Both the position numbers and the translations under genes were made by a program. This document shows positions 7,784 to 20,439 of a DNA stretch of 64,000 nucleotides, in pieces. The notes below the pieces were generated by a model. The model was not told the origin of the DNA. It did not search any database and was given only the letters and a program-made list of their open reading frames with translations. The stretch spans positions 744,001 through 808,000 of the forward strand of contig NZ_JASZYK010000001.1 of assembly GCF_030317035.1 (NCBI RefSeq). The letters run 5' to 3'. The first letter of the stretch is position 1. The number at the start of each line of letters is the position of its first letter. Origin of the DNA: Variovorax sp. J22G73 (GTDB lineage Bacteria > Pseudomonadota > Gammaproteobacteria > Burkholderiales > Burkholderiaceae_C).

Positions 7784-8014
7784 ATGAACAACATCGACGC
7801 CACCGCGCGCTCCGCCGCATCGTTGGAAGACGAGGACGACACCACGGACACCACGGACAACGCGCCCGCCGATGATTTCGAAGAACCCGAGAGCGAAGCG
7901 TCCGACGACCTGTCGGAAGAAACAGGCATCGACCTGACGGACGCGAGCGAGCTCGACGCCGACAACGTGCCGGCCGACGAGGAGTTCGACCGCGTCATGA
8001 ACGCACCGGACTGA
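7784..8014 (+). CDS. Small highly acidic protein of unknown function
   Basis: A 76-residue protein with a clear GAGGAA ribosome site seven bases before the ATG. Roughly 40% of its residues are Asp or Glu and there is one Arg pair at most, so it should be strongly negative and largely disordered. No cysteine, no membrane segment and no recognised domain is seen. Its stop lies six bases from the stop of the convergent deacylase gene. The reverse strand is also open here, but codon bias and the ribosome site favour this frame. Function unknown. Confidence 0.6.
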   Translation: MNNIDATARSAASLEDEDDTTDTTDNAPADDFEEPESEASDDLSEETGIDLTDASELDADNVPADEEFDRVMNAPD

Positions 8015-8020
8015 CTGCGC

Positions 8021-9478
8021 TCAGCTCGCGTCCCGCCGCGTGATCACCTGCCCGTTGCGCGCACCGCTGTGCACGCCGTGGCGCCAGGTGAGCGCACCGT
8101 TCACGATCACCGCATCGATGCCTTCCGCCGGCTGCGTCGGCGTTTCGTAGTTGGCCGTGTCGCGCACCGTTGCGGCGTTGAAGATCACCACGTCCGCGTG
8201 GTGGCCCGGCTTCAGCGTGCCGCGTTCGTGCAGGCCGAAGTTGCGCGCGGTGAGGCCCGTCATCTTCCACACCGCCGTCTCCAGAGGGAACAGGCCGACG
8301 TCGCGGCTGTAGTGGCCCAGCACGCGCGGAAAGGTGCCCCACAGCCGCGGATGCGGCTTGTCGCCCAGCGGAATGCCGTCGGAGCCGATCATGGTCTCGT
8401 CGAACGCGAGGATGCGCTGCACGTCTTCCTCGTCCATCATGAAATAGATCGCGCTGCCGGGCTGCAGCCGCTGCGCGGCTTCTTCGCCCGACACGCCCCA
8501 TTCGGCCGCGATGTCCTTCAGGTCGCGGCCCGCGCACTCGGGGTGCGGCTCGCTCGACGCGATAAGCACGCGGCCTTCCATCATTCCGCGGTCGGTGCGG
8601 ATCATGGTGGAGCCGGCGGTGTAGGGGTAGCAATCGAGCCCGATGCACTGGTGCTGCATGGCCTCCTTGATGAAGGGCAGCGTGACCTTGGTCTTGCCGA
8701 AGTTCTGCGTGTTCTGCACCTTGTGGTGCGACACCACCACCGGAATGTCGAGCGCGCGGCCGATGTGGAAGGTTTCTTCCAGCGACTCCATCACGCGGTC
8801 GCTCTCGTCGCGCATGTGCGTCACGTACAGCGCCTTGCGTGAACTGAGCGGGCGGCCGACCTCGATGATTTCCTCGGTCGTCGCCTTCACCGCCGGCGGA
8901 TAGAAGGTGCCGGTCGACAGCCCGATGGCGCCGGCCTGCATCGCCTCTTCGACCAGCGCCTGCATGGCGGCGATCTCGGTGTCGGTGGCGGGCCGGTCGA
9001 GGTCGGCCATGACCACCGCGCGCAGCGTCGAATGCCCGACCATCGCGGCCACGTTCACCGAAGAAGGCGTGGCGCGCAGTGCGTCGAGGTAGGCGGCAAA
9101 GGTCGTGAAGCGGCCTTCCACCGGCGAGTCGAGCAGGCTCAGCGGCATCGGCAGGTCCATGTCCATGCGCAGCGGCGCGGCGCTGATGCCGCAGTTGCCG
9201 GCCACCACCGTGGTCACGCCCTGCGACACCTTGAACGGCATCTGCGCCTGCGACAGCACGGCCTGGTCGTCGTGCGTGTGCGAGTCGATGAAGCCGGGCG
9301 CGACGATGCGGCCGGTGGCGTCGATCGTCTGCTCGGCCGTGTGGCCCGCGAGCTTGCCGATGGCGGCGATTCGCCCGCCCGTGATGCCGATGTCCGCATC
9401 GAAGCGGGGTGCCTTGGTGCCGTCGATGACGGTGCCGCCGCGGATGAGCAGGTCGTAGTGGGTGATGGGTTCGGTCAT
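8021..9478 (-). CDS. N-acyl-D-amino-acid deacylase (D-aminoacylase), amidohydrolase superfamily
   Basis: A 485-residue zinc amidohydrolase. Metal-binding features are visible: H67-x-H69 (DSHTHDD), C96 (GNCGISA) that in this family bridges metal, the later HMRDE and SHHK histidines, and a SDG aspartate near residue 370. Enzymes of this family release free D-amino acids from N-acyl-D-amino acids; some relatives act on N-acyl-D-Glu or D-Asp, or on dipeptides. It is the last gene of a minus-strand operon with a Dpp-type importer, an M81 peptidase and a DauA-like D-amino-acid dehydrogenase, which supports a D-amino-acid product passed to that oxidase. A long stem-loop separates it from dppF, 127 bases upstream. 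Confidence 0.88.
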   Translation of the reverse strand: MTEPITHYDLLIRGGTVIDGTKAPRFDADIGITGGRIAAIGKLAGHTAEQTIDATGRIVAPGFIDSHTHDDQAVLSQAQMPFKVSQGVTTVVAGNCGISAAPLRMDMDLPMPLSLLDSPVEGRFTTFAAYLDALRATPSSVNVAAMVGHSTLRAVVMADLDRPATDTEIAAMQALVEEAMQAGAIGLSTGTFYPPAVKATTEEIIEVGRPLSSRKALYVTHMRDESDRVMESLEETFHIGRALDIPVVVSHHKVQNTQNFGKTKVTLPFIKEAMQHQCIGLDCYPYTAGSTMIRTDRGMMEGRVLIASSEPHPECAGRDLKDIAAEWGVSGEEAAQRLQPGSAIYFMMDEEDVQRILAFDETMIGSDGIPLGDKPHPRLWGTFPRVLGHYSRDVGLFPLETAVWKMTGLTARNFGLHERGTLKPGHHADVVIFNAATVRDTANYETPTQPAEGIDAVIVNGALTWRHGVHSGARNGQVITRRDAS

Positions 9479-9524
9479 GTCGATCCTTTCTGGTGTTGTG
9501 TCTGCGGGTGTTCCTGGCGCTGTT

Positions 9525-9569
9525 GTTCAGGGCGGGTGAACCGGCCGCCGGCGTGATCTCGCCCTGAAC
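9525..9569. other. Long intra-operon stem-loop between dppF and the deacylase gene
   Basis: GTTCAGGGCG (9525-9534) and CGCCCTGAAC (9560-9569) are perfect 10-bp inverted repeats enclosing a GC-rich inner palindrome. There is no T-tract, so RNA processing or stabilisation is more likely than termination. Confidence 0.55.
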
Positions 9570-9605
9570 GAATGCGAGCGCAACGCACAAAGCAACAGCT
9601 CGTCA

Positions 9606-10597
9606 TCAGCGAAAGTGACAAGCCACCCAATGGCCGCCCTGGGAAGAAGACGCACGCTCGCTCAGCTCTGGCACCTTCTCCTTGCACACCGCCTGTGCCA
9701 TCGGGCAGCGTGTGTGAAAGCGGCATCCCGAGGGTGGGTTCGCGGGGCTGGGCGGGTCGCCCTGCAGCAACAAGCGGCGCGCGGGCGTGCGTGGGTTGGG
9801 CACGGGCACGGCCGACAGCAGGATCTCGGTGTACGGGTGCAGCGGCTTGGAGAACAGGGTGTCGCGGTCGGCAATCTCCACGATATGGCCGAGATACATC
9901 ACCGCCACGCGATGGCTGATGTGCCGCACCACCGCCAGGTCGTGCGCCACGAACAGGTAGGCGATGCCGAACTCGGCCTGCAGGTCCATCAGCAGGTTGA
10001 CCACCTGCGCCTGCACCGACACGTCGAGCGCGGACACCGGCTCGTCGCACACGATGAGCTTGGGGTTCAACGCCAGCGCGCGCGCGATGCCCAGCCGCTG
10101 GCGCTGGCCGCCAGAGAACTCGTGCGGGTACTTCTTCGCGGCCTCGGGCCGCAGGCCCACGCGTGAGAACAACCACTGCACGCGCTCGCGGCGCTCGGCC
10201 GCGGCGCTCCCGCCGAAGTTGCCGAAATTTCGCATCGGCTCCGCCACGATGTCGCCGGCCGTCAGCCGCGGGTTCAGCGAAGCGTAGGGGTCCTGGAAGA
10301 TGATCTGCAGGTCGCGCCGGCGCTGGCGCATGTCCTCGGGCGACAGCGACAGCAGCTCCTGGCCTTCCAGCTCCACCGAGCCCGAGGTCGGCTCCACCAG
10401 CCGCATCACCGACTTGGCCGTCGTCGTCTTGCCGCAGCCCGACTCGCCCACCAGCGACAGCGTTTCGCCGCGCGCCACCGAGAAAGACACGCCGTCGACC
10501 GCCTGTATCGCCGGCTTGGCCGGCTGCAGCCAGCGCTTGGGTGATGTGTAGTGCTTGCGCAGGTTGCGCACCCGCAGCAGCGGCGCCTCGGTGGTCG

Positions 10598-10601
<4 letters not shown>
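9606..10601 (-). CDS. Dipeptide/oligopeptide ABC transporter ATP-binding protein (DppF/OppF-like)
   Basis: A 331-residue ABC ATPase. Walker A is GESGCGKTT, the signature is [15 protein letters not shown], and Walker B is [12 protein letters not shown]. The C-terminal oligopeptide-transporter extension is present, with the conserved GCRFHTRCP cysteines. It pairs with the adjacent DppD-like ATPase, overlapping its stop by four bases (ATGA), which implies translational coupling. In this family the two ATPases form a heterodimer powering the DppBC permease. The operon context points to peptides or acyl amino acids containing D-residues as cargo. Confidence 0.92.
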
Positions 10602-11638
<1,037 letters not shown>

Positions 11639-11650
11639 GGGCTGTGCCTC

Positions 11651-11679
11651 GTTCGCTCGTTCACTGGTTCGCTCGTTCG
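11651..11679. repeat. Short direct repeat in the dppC-dppD gap
   Basis: GTTCGCTCGTTC occurs at 11651-11662 and again at 11668-11679, 17 bp apart, in the only sizeable gap between the permease and ATPase genes. No function is evident. Confidence 0.5.
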
Positions 11680-11696
11680 CACGTTCAGTCGACCGG

Positions 11697-12605
11697 TCAC
11701 AGTTGCCGCGCCAGCCGCGGGTCGAGCGCGTCGCGCAGGCCGTCGCCCAGCAGGTTGATGGCCAGCACCGTGGCCGCCAGCAGCAGCCCGGGGTACAGGA
11801 TGATGTGGAACGCCACGGTCACGAAGTTGCGGCCCTCGGCCATCATGTTTCCCCAGCTCGGCGTTTGCGACGGCACGCCCACGCCCAGGAACGACAGCGC
11901 CGCCTCGGTCAGTACCGCGGCCGCCGCCACGAAGGTGGCCTGCACCACCAGCGGCGCCACGATGTTCGGCAGCACGTGGCGCACCAGGATGACCGGCAGC
12001 CGCGTGCCCACCGCGTGCGCGGCCTCCACGTAGAGCTGCTCGCGCAGGGTGAGCGCCAGCGAGCGCACCAGCCGCACCACGCGCGGGATCTCGGGCACGG
12101 TGATGGCCACGATCACCGTCGTGAGGCTGGCGCGCGTGACCGCCATCAGCGCAATGGCCAGCAGGATGCCGGGAATGGCCATGAGGCCGTCCATCACCCG
12201 CATGATGGGTCCGTCGGCCCAGCGCACGAAGCCCGACACCAACCCCAGCACCACGCCGAAGAAAGTGGCCAGCACCGCCACCGCGGCGCCCACGATCATC
12301 GACACCTGGCCGCCCCACACGGCGCGGCTGAACACGTCGCGGCCCAGCGCGTCGGTGCCGAACCAGTGCTCGGCCGACGCCGGCTGCATGCGCGCGAGCG
12401 GGTCGATGTCCTGCGGGTCGTGCGTGGCGATCCACGGCGCGGCGATGGACAGCGCGGCCACCGCGATGAGCAGCAGCGCCCCGACGATCAGCGTCGGGTG
12501 CTTGCGCACCCAGCGCCAGCGCGGCGGCACGAAGGGGGCTTCGTCGGCCGGGGTCTCGGCGACGGAGGAAACAGGGGAGGTGTTCAAGGGAAGTACCGTG
12601 GACAT
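11697..12605 (-). CDS. Dipeptide/oligopeptide ABC transporter permease (DppC-like)
   Basis: A 302-residue inner-membrane protein of the binding-protein-dependent permease family. A cytoplasmic N terminus is followed by the first transmembrane helix at about residues 35-57 ([17 protein letters not shown]). The periplasmic loop has the DppC signature [19 protein letters not shown], and the EAA-type coupling loop ([20 protein letters not shown]) contacts the ATPases. It would heterodimerise with the DppB-like permease encoded 13 bases upstream. The operon order B-C-D-F is the standard one for this transporter class. Confidence 0.92.
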   Translation of the reverse strand: MSTVLPLNTSPVSSVAETPADEAPFVPPRWRWVRKHPTLIVGALLLIAVAALSIAAPWIATHDPQDIDPLARMQPASAEHWFGTDALGRDVFSRAVWGGQVSMIVGAAVAVLATFFGVVLGLVSGFVRWADGPIMRVMDGLMAIPGILLAIALMAVTRASLTTVIVAITVPEIPRVVRLVRSLALTLREQLYVEAAHAVGTRLPVILVRHVLPNIVAPLVVQATFVAAAAVLTEAALSFLGVGVPSQTPSWGNMMAEGRNFVTVAFHIILYPGLLLAATVLAINLLGDGLRDALDPRLARQL

Positions 12606-12618
12606 GACGTGGGCTTCT

Positions 12619-13554
12619 TCAGTACTGGATGCGCGGATCGAACAGCCGGTAGCTCAGGTCGATCAGCAGGTTGATCAGCACGTACACGCCCGCCGACAGC
12701 AGCAGCACGCTCTGGATCACCGGGTAGTCGTGGCGCTGCACCGAATCGATCACCAGCCGGCCCACGCCCGGAATGGCGAACACCGTCTCGGTGACGACCA
12801 CGCCGCCGATGAGCAGCGCGATGCCCGCGCCGATGGTGGTGGCGATGGGAATGGCCGCGTTGCGCAGCGCATGGCCCAGCACCGGCAACACGCCCAGGCC
12901 CTTGGCGCGCGCGGTGCGGATGTAGTCCTCGTGCAGCACCTCGAGCACGGTGGCGCGCGTCATGCGCGTCACCAGCGCGATGTACACCAGCGCCAGGTTC
13001 ACGCAGGGCAGCACCAGCGAATGCAGCCACTGCAGCGCGCCGTCGGCGAAGCGCGCGTAGCCCTGCACCGGAAACCACGGCAGCTGCACCGCGAAGCTGT
13101 AGACCAGCAGGTAGCCCACCAGGAACACCGGCACCGAGAAGGCCAGCACCGCGAACAGCATCACCAGCCGGTCGACCCAGCTGCCCGCGCGATAGGCGGC
13201 CAGCGTGCCCAGCGGCACCGCCACCACCAGCGTGATGAGCATGGTGAGCGCGGCGATCGATACGGTCGGCTCCAGCCGCTGCCCGAGTAGCTGCGTGACC
13301 GGCATCTGCGTGAAGATCGAGGTGCCCAGGTCGCCCGTGAAGAGCTTGCCCAGCCACAGCCCGAACTGCTGCCACAGCGGCAGGTTCAGCCCGAGCGCGG
13401 CGCGCAGCTTCTCGATGTCTTCGGTGGTGGCCAGGTCGCCGGCGATGAGCGCGGCCGGGTCGCCCGGCGACAGGTGGATCAGCAGGAACACCACCACGGC
13501 CACCACCGCCATGACCGGGAGCGTCGAGAGAAAGCGTCGAAGGATGTAGCCCAT
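12619..13554 (-). CDS. Dipeptide/oligopeptide ABC transporter permease (DppB-like)
   Basis: A 311-residue inner-membrane permease. It begins with the typical DppB N terminus [15 protein letters not shown], followed by a large periplasmic domain that includes [12 protein letters not shown] and [18 protein letters not shown]. Five further hydrophobic segments follow, with an EAA coupling loop ([14 protein letters not shown]) and the C-terminal [10 protein letters not shown]. The start ATG at 13554 has AAGGGC upstream. It sits 84 bases downstream of the binding-protein gene and 13 bases before dppC, in one operon. Confidence 0.92.
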   Translation of the reverse strand: MGYILRRFLSTLPVMAVVAVVVFLLIHLSPGDPAALIAGDLATTEDIEKLRAALGLNLPLWQQFGLWLGKLFTGDLGTSIFTQMPVTQLLGQRLEPTVSIAALTMLITLVVAVPLGTLAAYRAGSWVDRLVMLFAVLAFSVPVFLVGYLLVYSFAVQLPWFPVQGYARFADGALQWLHSLVLPCVNLALVYIALVTRMTRATVLEVLHEDYIRTARAKGLGVLPVLGHALRNAAIPIATTIGAGIALLIGGVVVTETVFAIPGVGRLVIDSVQRHDYPVIQSVLLLSAGVYVLINLLIDLSYRLFDPRIQY

Positions 13555-13638
13555 GGCGATGCCCTTGAACTGGGTTGGCTGGCGTTGTGCTGGCGGGGGG
13601 CGCTGGTGTTGGCGTAGGCGTCAGGGGTGGCGCTCGGA

Positions 13639-15234
13639 CTACTTGTCGAGCATCCACACCGTCGGCATGCCGGCCCAGAGCTTGTCCAGCCCCTTGAGGT
13701 TGGCGCGCGCGGCGAACGCGGCCGAGTACTGGCCCGCATTGATGTACGGCACCGCCTCGTAGGCCCGGGCCTGGAAGGCGTCGAGCAACTCCTTGCGCTT
13801 GGCGGGCACGGTTTCTTTCAGCCAGGCGGTGCGCAGCTCGTCCAGCGGCTTGTCGCAGGGCCAGCCGGGCAGGGTGTTGCCGCAGGCCGCGCCCAGGTAG
13901 GCGTTGGCAATGGGGGAGTTGGCGTCGAACTCGCCGGCCACGGTGACGTACATGTTCCAGCCGCCCGCGTCGGCCGCGTCGCGCTTGGCGCGGCGCGCGC
14001 CGATGGAGGCCCAGTCCATGCTCTGCGCGTCGACGTTCATGCCGATGCTCTTCATGGTCTGCGCGGCCATCAGCGCCTCGGCGTTCAGGTAGGGCACGTC
14101 GCTGGGCACCATCAGCACCACCTTCTCGCCCTTGTAGCCGGAGGCCGCGAGCATCTGCTTGGCCTTGGCCACGTCGGCTTTGCGGTAGGGCTCGGCGCCG
14201 GCGGCCGTGTCGTTCGGGCTGCCGCAGATGAAGTAGGTGGCGCAGTACGCCATGCGCATGTCCAGCGGGAAGCCCATGGCCGCCACGAAGCGCTCCTGGC
14301 TCACGGCCTGCAGCAGCGCCTGGCGCACCTTGGGGTTGTCGAAGGGCGGGTGCAGCTGGTTCATGACCAGGAAGCCCTGGTACGCGCCGCCGGAGCCGAT
14401 CTTGATGCTGCTGTCGGTGCGCAGCGGCGCGATGTAGTCGGGCGGCAGCTGCTCGATGATGTCGACCTCGCCGCGCTTGAGCGCCGACACGGCGCTGTTG
14501 GCGTCAGGCAGGTAGAGCCACTCGACGCGGTCGAAGCTGGTCTTCTTGCTGCCGGCCAGGCCGCTGGGCGGCTCGCTGCGCGCCACGTAGTTGGGGTTGC
14601 GCACGAACACCGTCTTGTTGCCCGGCACCCATTCGTCGCGCTTGAACATGAAGGGCCCGGAGCCGATCACCTCGGTCAGTGGCGCGGTGGCCGGCAGCTT
14701 GGCGATGCGCTCGGGCAATATCACCGGCGGAAAGCCCGAGGGCTTGGCCAGCGCGTCGAGCACCATGCCGAAGGGTTCGTTGAGCGTGAGCGTGAAGCTG
14801 CGCGCGTCGGTGGCCTTCCACTCGGCGCCCACCGCCGTCATGGCGCGGCCCAGGCTGTCGCGCGCGGCCCAGCGCTGCAGCGAGGCCACGGCGTCGGCCG
14901 AGGTCACGGCGGCGCCGTCGGAAAACTTCAGCCCCGGGCGCAGCGTGAAGCTCCACTGCTTGCCGTCTTTCGAGGTCGTGTACTTCTCGACCATCTGCGG
15001 CTGCGGCTTGCCGGTGGCGTCCTGCGCGAACAGGGTGTCGTACACCATGTGGCCGAAGTTGCGCGAGATGTAGGCCGTGGTGAAGGTCGGGTCGAGGATC
15101 TTCAGGTCGGCATGCGCCACCACCTTCAGCGTCTTGGGCGGTGTCTGGGCGAGCGCGGGCAGGCTCACGGCAGCGGCTGCCGAAAGGGCCAGGGCAACCA
15201 TGGCGGCATGGGCGGCAAGCGTTCGTCGTTTCAT
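13639..15234 (-). CDS. Peptide/nickel-type ABC transporter substrate-binding protein (SBP family 5)
   Basis: A 531-residue periplasmic binding protein with a Sec signal peptide MKRRTLAAHAAMVALALS...LPALA-Q. The mature region carries family-5 landmarks: a LDPTFTTAYISRNFGHMVYDTLF opening split over two helices, the FTLRPGLKFSDG segment, and FKRDEWVPG. The frame is open far upstream, giving a false 984-codon ORF; the real start is the ATG before the signal peptide. It delivers substrate to the DppBCDF-like complex encoded immediately downstream. Family-5 proteins bind peptides, nickel, heme or opines, so the ligand is inferred only from context: D-amino-acid-containing or acylated amino-acid compounds. 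Confidence 0.92.
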   Translation of the reverse strand: MKRRTLAAHAAMVALALSAAAAVSLPALAQTPPKTLKVVAHADLKILDPTFTTAYISRNFGHMVYDTLFAQDATGKPQPQMVEKYTTSKDGKQWSFTLRPGLKFSDGAAVTSADAVASLQRWAARDSLGRAMTAVGAEWKATDARSFTLTLNEPFGMVLDALAKPSGFPPVILPERIAKLPATAPLTEVIGSGPFMFKRDEWVPGNKTVFVRNPNYVARSEPPSGLAGSKKTSFDRVEWLYLPDANSAVSALKRGEVDIIEQLPPDYIAPLRTDSSIKIGSGGAYQGFLVMNQLHPPFDNPKVRQALLQAVSQERFVAAMGFPLDMRMAYCATYFICGSPNDTAAGAEPYRKADVAKAKQMLAASGYKGEKVVLMVPSDVPYLNAEALMAAQTMKSIGMNVDAQSMDWASIGARRAKRDAADAGGWNMYVTVAGEFDANSPIANAYLGAACGNTLPGWPCDKPLDELRTAWLKETVPAKRKELLDAFQARAYEAVPYINAGQYSAAFAARANLKGLDKLWAGMPTVWMLDK

Positions 15235-15281
15235 CGTCGGTTCTCCGGTGGGGTGGGGCGAAAAAGAAGAGAAAAAAGATT

Positions 15282-16733
15282 TCAGGCCGCAACGCCGATC
15301 GGCCACTTCGGCAGGCGCGCCTTGCGGTAGGGCAGGGTGGTGAGGTCGAGCGTCACGGCGCCCGGGGCGCCCGCGTAGATCACGTGCTTCGCCACCTTCG
15401 AGTACGACGCGTAGAAGTGCTGCGACGACTTGACGACCACGATCTTCTTCGCGGCCAGGTCGCAGCCCAGCTGCGTGAACAGGTCGGTGCCCATGGCCTG
15501 GTTGCGCCGCGTGATCAGCACGACCTCGATGCCCGCGACCTCCACCAGCGCGCAGTCGCCCATGGCGGTGGGCGTGTTCGACAGGCCCGTCATCACCAGG
15601 TCGTGCTGCAGCGCCTTCACGGTGCAGTCCAGGTCCAGCGGGTCGCCCGAGAGCGGGCTGATCTTGCCGCCGATGCGCATCTGCAGCCGCGCGCCCACGC
15701 CCGCGTCGAACGCGATGCGCACCGCGATCGGGTCCCACATCGGGCCCAGCGCCGCGTTGGTGATGCCGCGCTCCAGCATGCGGCGCAGGATGAAGGTGGA
15801 ATCGCTCGCCGCGCCGCCGCCGGGGTTGTCGGCGCCGTCGGCCAGCACCACGGGGCCGCCGTCGAAGGCCATCGCCTCGTCGAGCGAGGCGTCGATGCTC
15901 GGGTAGTTCACCGTGAGGCCATCGCGCATGGCGACGACCTCGTCGGCCAGCTGGCGCGCGAGGGCATCGGCCTGGGCCTGGTCGCCGTCGGTGTACACCA
16001 GCACCTTGGTGCCCATCTCTGGCACGTCGCCCCACGAGAAGCCGTGCGTGAGCGACACGGACAGCACGCCGTCCTTCCCCTCCAGCGCCTGCATGCGCTG
16101 CACGAAGCTGCGCGCCGGTTCGCGCGAGGTGTGCACGGTGACGATGATGTCGCAGTCGACCATCGCGGCCACCGGCCTGACCTTGCCTTCGACCGCGGCC
16201 GCGCAGATGTCGACCAGTTCCAGCCCGCGTTCGAGCACGTCGGTGTGCGGGTACTCCTTGAACGAGACCATCACGTTCGCGTTGTCGACCATCGCGGCCG
16301 TGAGGTGGTTGTGCGGGTCGAGCTCGGCGCCGACGACCACGTCGGGGCCGACGATCTGCCGCACGCGCTGCAGCATGTCGCCTTCGCAGTCGTCGTAGCC
16401 GTCGGCCACCATGGCGCCGTGCAGGCCCAGCAGCACCATGTCGACCGGTAGCGCGGCGCGCAGGTCGTTGAGCATCTCGTCGCGCAGCGTCTCGTAGGCG
16501 TGGCGCGTGGTGATGCCGCTGGGCTGCGCGCCCGCGACCATGCCTTCGAGCAGCGTCCAGCCCTTTTCCTTGCCGCGGATGCGCGCGGCCCACAGCGGGC
16601 CCGAGTAGATCGTGAGCGCATCGGGGTGCTGGCCGGCGGGAAAGTAGCCGCGGTCCTTGAAGGAGGCGATGCCGGTGGGCATCGGGCCGAAGGTGTTGGT
16701 TTCGGTGGCGAGGGAGGCACTGAAGACACGCAT
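15282..16733 (-). CDS. M81 family metallopeptidase (MlrC-like), copy 1
   Basis: A 483-residue protein with the MlrC/DUF1485 architecture. The N terminus carries ATETNTFGP, equivalent to the conserved HETN metal motif but with Ala-Thr in place of the histidine context seen in copy 2. The metal-site stretch ELDPHNHLT replaces the usual DLHANVT, and ADGADNPGGGAASDS near residue 300 matches the D-x-x-DNPGGG motif. MlrC of sphingomonads cleaves linear microcystin products, but most family members act on unknown amide bonds. It is encoded between a DauA-like oxidase and a Dpp-type binding protein, suggesting it opens an imported peptide or cyclic amide containing a D-residue. Confidence 0.85.
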   Translation of the reverse strand: MRVFSASLATETNTFGPMPTGIASFKDRGYFPAGQHPDALTIYSGPLWAARIRGKEKGWTLLEGMVAGAQPSGITTRHAYETLRDEMLNDLRAALPVDMVLLGLHGAMVADGYDDCEGDMLQRVRQIVGPDVVVGAELDPHNHLTAAMVDNANVMVSFKEYPHTDVLERGLELVDICAAAVEGKVRPVAAMVDCDIIVTVHTSREPARSFVQRMQALEGKDGVLSVSLTHGFSWGDVPEMGTKVLVYTDGDQAQADALARQLADEVVAMRDGLTVNYPSIDASLDEAMAFDGGPVVLADGADNPGGGAASDSTFILRRMLERGITNAALGPMWDPIAVRIAFDAGVGARLQMRIGGKISPLSGDPLDLDCTVKALQHDLVMTGLSNTPTAMGDCALVEVAGIEVVLITRRNQAMGTDLFTQLGCDLAAKKIVVVKSSQHFYASYSKVAKHVIYAGAPGAVTLDLTTLPYRKARLPKWPIGVAA

Positions 16734-16813
16734 GGTGGTTTTTCTCGTGAGGTGAGGTTCTTGTCTCGGAAGAAGCGAAGCACTTGGCCGGTATTAGCCG
16801 GTGTCAGCCGGTG

Positions 16814-18975
<2,162 letters not shown>

Positions 18976-19084
18976 TCGCTTTTTCGCCGGCACCGCTCCC
19001 GCTGCCGCTGTCGCCGATTTGCTGGGAATTTCTGCTCGCATGGCTATGCTCGTCGCCGCCATTCACTTCGAGTCGAGAACCACC

Positions 19085-20353
19085 ATGACCCAGCGCGCTT
19101 CCATCTTCTCCCTGCGTTCCATCGCCCTGGCCTGCGGCCTCGCGCTCGGCGCCGTCGCCACCGTGCAGGCCGCGCCCGACGCCAGGCTGCTTGCCGCCGC
19201 CGAGCGCGCGCAGCCCGCGGTGATCGACAACCTGAAGGAAATGGTGCTGATCGAGTCGGGCAGCCTGAACGTCGACGGCCTGCTGAAGATGGCCGACCTG
19301 GTCGAAGGCCGGCTGAAGGCCGCGGGCTTCAAGACCGAGCGTCGCAAGGCCACGGCCGGCGCGGGCGCGGACATCGTCATTGCCACGCTCAAGGGCACGG
19401 GCAAGCGCAAGATCATGCTGCAGGGCCACATGGACACCGTGTACCCCGCGGGCATCCTGAGCGGCCAGCCGTACAAGGTCGACGGCAACCGCATCTACGG
19501 CCCCGGCATCGCCGACGACAAGGGCGGCCTCGCGGTGATCATGGCGTCGCTGAAGATCCTGGCCGACGCCGGCTGGCGCGACTACGACACGCTCACCGTG
19601 GTGATGAACCCCGACGAGGAAGTGGGCTCGGTCGGCTCGGGCGAACTGATCGCCACGCTGGCCGACCAGCACGACACAGTGCTGTCGTTCGAGCCCACGG
19701 CGGCCAAGTCGGTGGCCAAGGGCGAATCGCTGCTGCTGGGCGCGGCCGGCATCGCCACCGCCACGCTGGACGTGAAGGGCCGTGCATCGCACGCCGGCGC
19801 CGCACCCGAGCTGGGCCGCAACGCGCTGTACGAGCTGTCGTACCAGATGCTGCAGACCAAGGATCTCGCCAAGGACATCCCCGGCGTGGCGTTGAACTGG
19901 ACCGTGGCGCGCGCCGTCGGTCCGCTCAACCAGATCACCGAGAAGGCCCAGGCGCTGGGCGACGTGCGCATCACGCAACCCGGCGCAGAGAAGAAGCTGG
20001 AGGCCGCGCTGCAGGCCAAGGTGGCCGCCGGCAAGCTGGTGCCCGACACCGAGACCACGGTGAAGCTCGAGGTGGGCCGCCCGGCCTTCGTCGCCGGCGA
20101 GAAGGGCCGCGCGCTGGCGGAGCGGGCGCAGGCCATCTACAAGGAACTCGACCGCGAACTGGCGCTGACGCCCATGACCGGCGGCGGCACCGACGCGGGC
20201 TTCGCGGGCCGCTCGGGCAAGGCCACGGTCGTCGAGAGCTTCGGCCTCGCGGGCTTCGGCTACCACGCACGCGACGAGTACATCGAAGTCGACTCGATCG
20301 TGCCGCGCATCTACCTCGTGACGCGGCTGCTGACCGAACTCGGCAAGAACTGA
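19085..20353 (+). CDS. Exported M20 family metallopeptidase (glutamate carboxypeptidase-like)
   Basis: A 422-residue zinc peptidase with a Sec signal peptide ending TVQAA. M20 active-site residues are visible: H115 and D117 (QGHMDT), bridging D144 (GIADDKGG), the general base and ligand pair E178-E179 (NPDEEVGS), and a C-terminal H in GYHARDEY. The dimerisation domain between carries GRASHAGAAPELGRN. The pattern matches carboxypeptidase G2-type enzymes, which remove C-terminal glutamate from folates or peptides in the periplasm. It starts 109 bases after the XRE-cupin gene on the same strand and could supply amino acids or peptides to the divergent Dpp importer. The exact substrate is unknown. 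Confidence 0.88.
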   Translation: MTQRASIFSLRSIALACGLALGAVATVQAAPDARLLAAAERAQPAVIDNLKEMVLIESGSLNVDGLLKMADLVEGRLKAAGFKTERRKATAGAGADIVIATLKGTGKRKIMLQGHMDTVYPAGILSGQPYKVDGNRIYGPGIADDKGGLAVIMASLKILADAGWRDYDTLTVVMNPDEEVGSVGSGELIATLADQHDTVLSFEPTAAKSVAKGESLLLGAAGIATATLDVKGRASHAGAAPELGRNALYELSYQMLQTKDLAKDIPGVALNWTVARAVGPLNQITEKAQALGDVRITQPGAEKKLEAALQAKVAAGKLVPDTETTVKLEVGRPAFVAGEKGRALAERAQAIYKELDRELALTPMTGGGTDAGFAGRSGKATVVESFGLAGFGYHARDEYIEVDSIVPRIYLVTRLLTELGKN

Positions 20354-20364
20354 GGCGGGTGCGC

Positions 20365-20386
20365 TGAGCGCCTTGTGCGGCGCTCA
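20365..20386. terminator. Hairpin between convergent M20 and DUF3300 genes
   Basis: TGAGCGCC (20365-20372) and GGCGCTCA (20379-20386) form a perfect 8-bp stem with a six-base loop, 12 bases after the M20 stop. No T-tract follows, so function as a terminator is uncertain. Confidence 0.4.
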
Positions 20387-20439
20387 AGCGGGCCTTGCTT
20401 GCCCTTGCACAGCCTTTGTCGAGGCCTGCCTAGGCTTGC

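Noticed and set aside
13639..16593. A 984-codon minus-strand frame as a fusion protein
   Set aside because: It runs through the M81 gene in another frame and into the binding protein; the true binding protein starts at the signal-peptide ATG at 15234.
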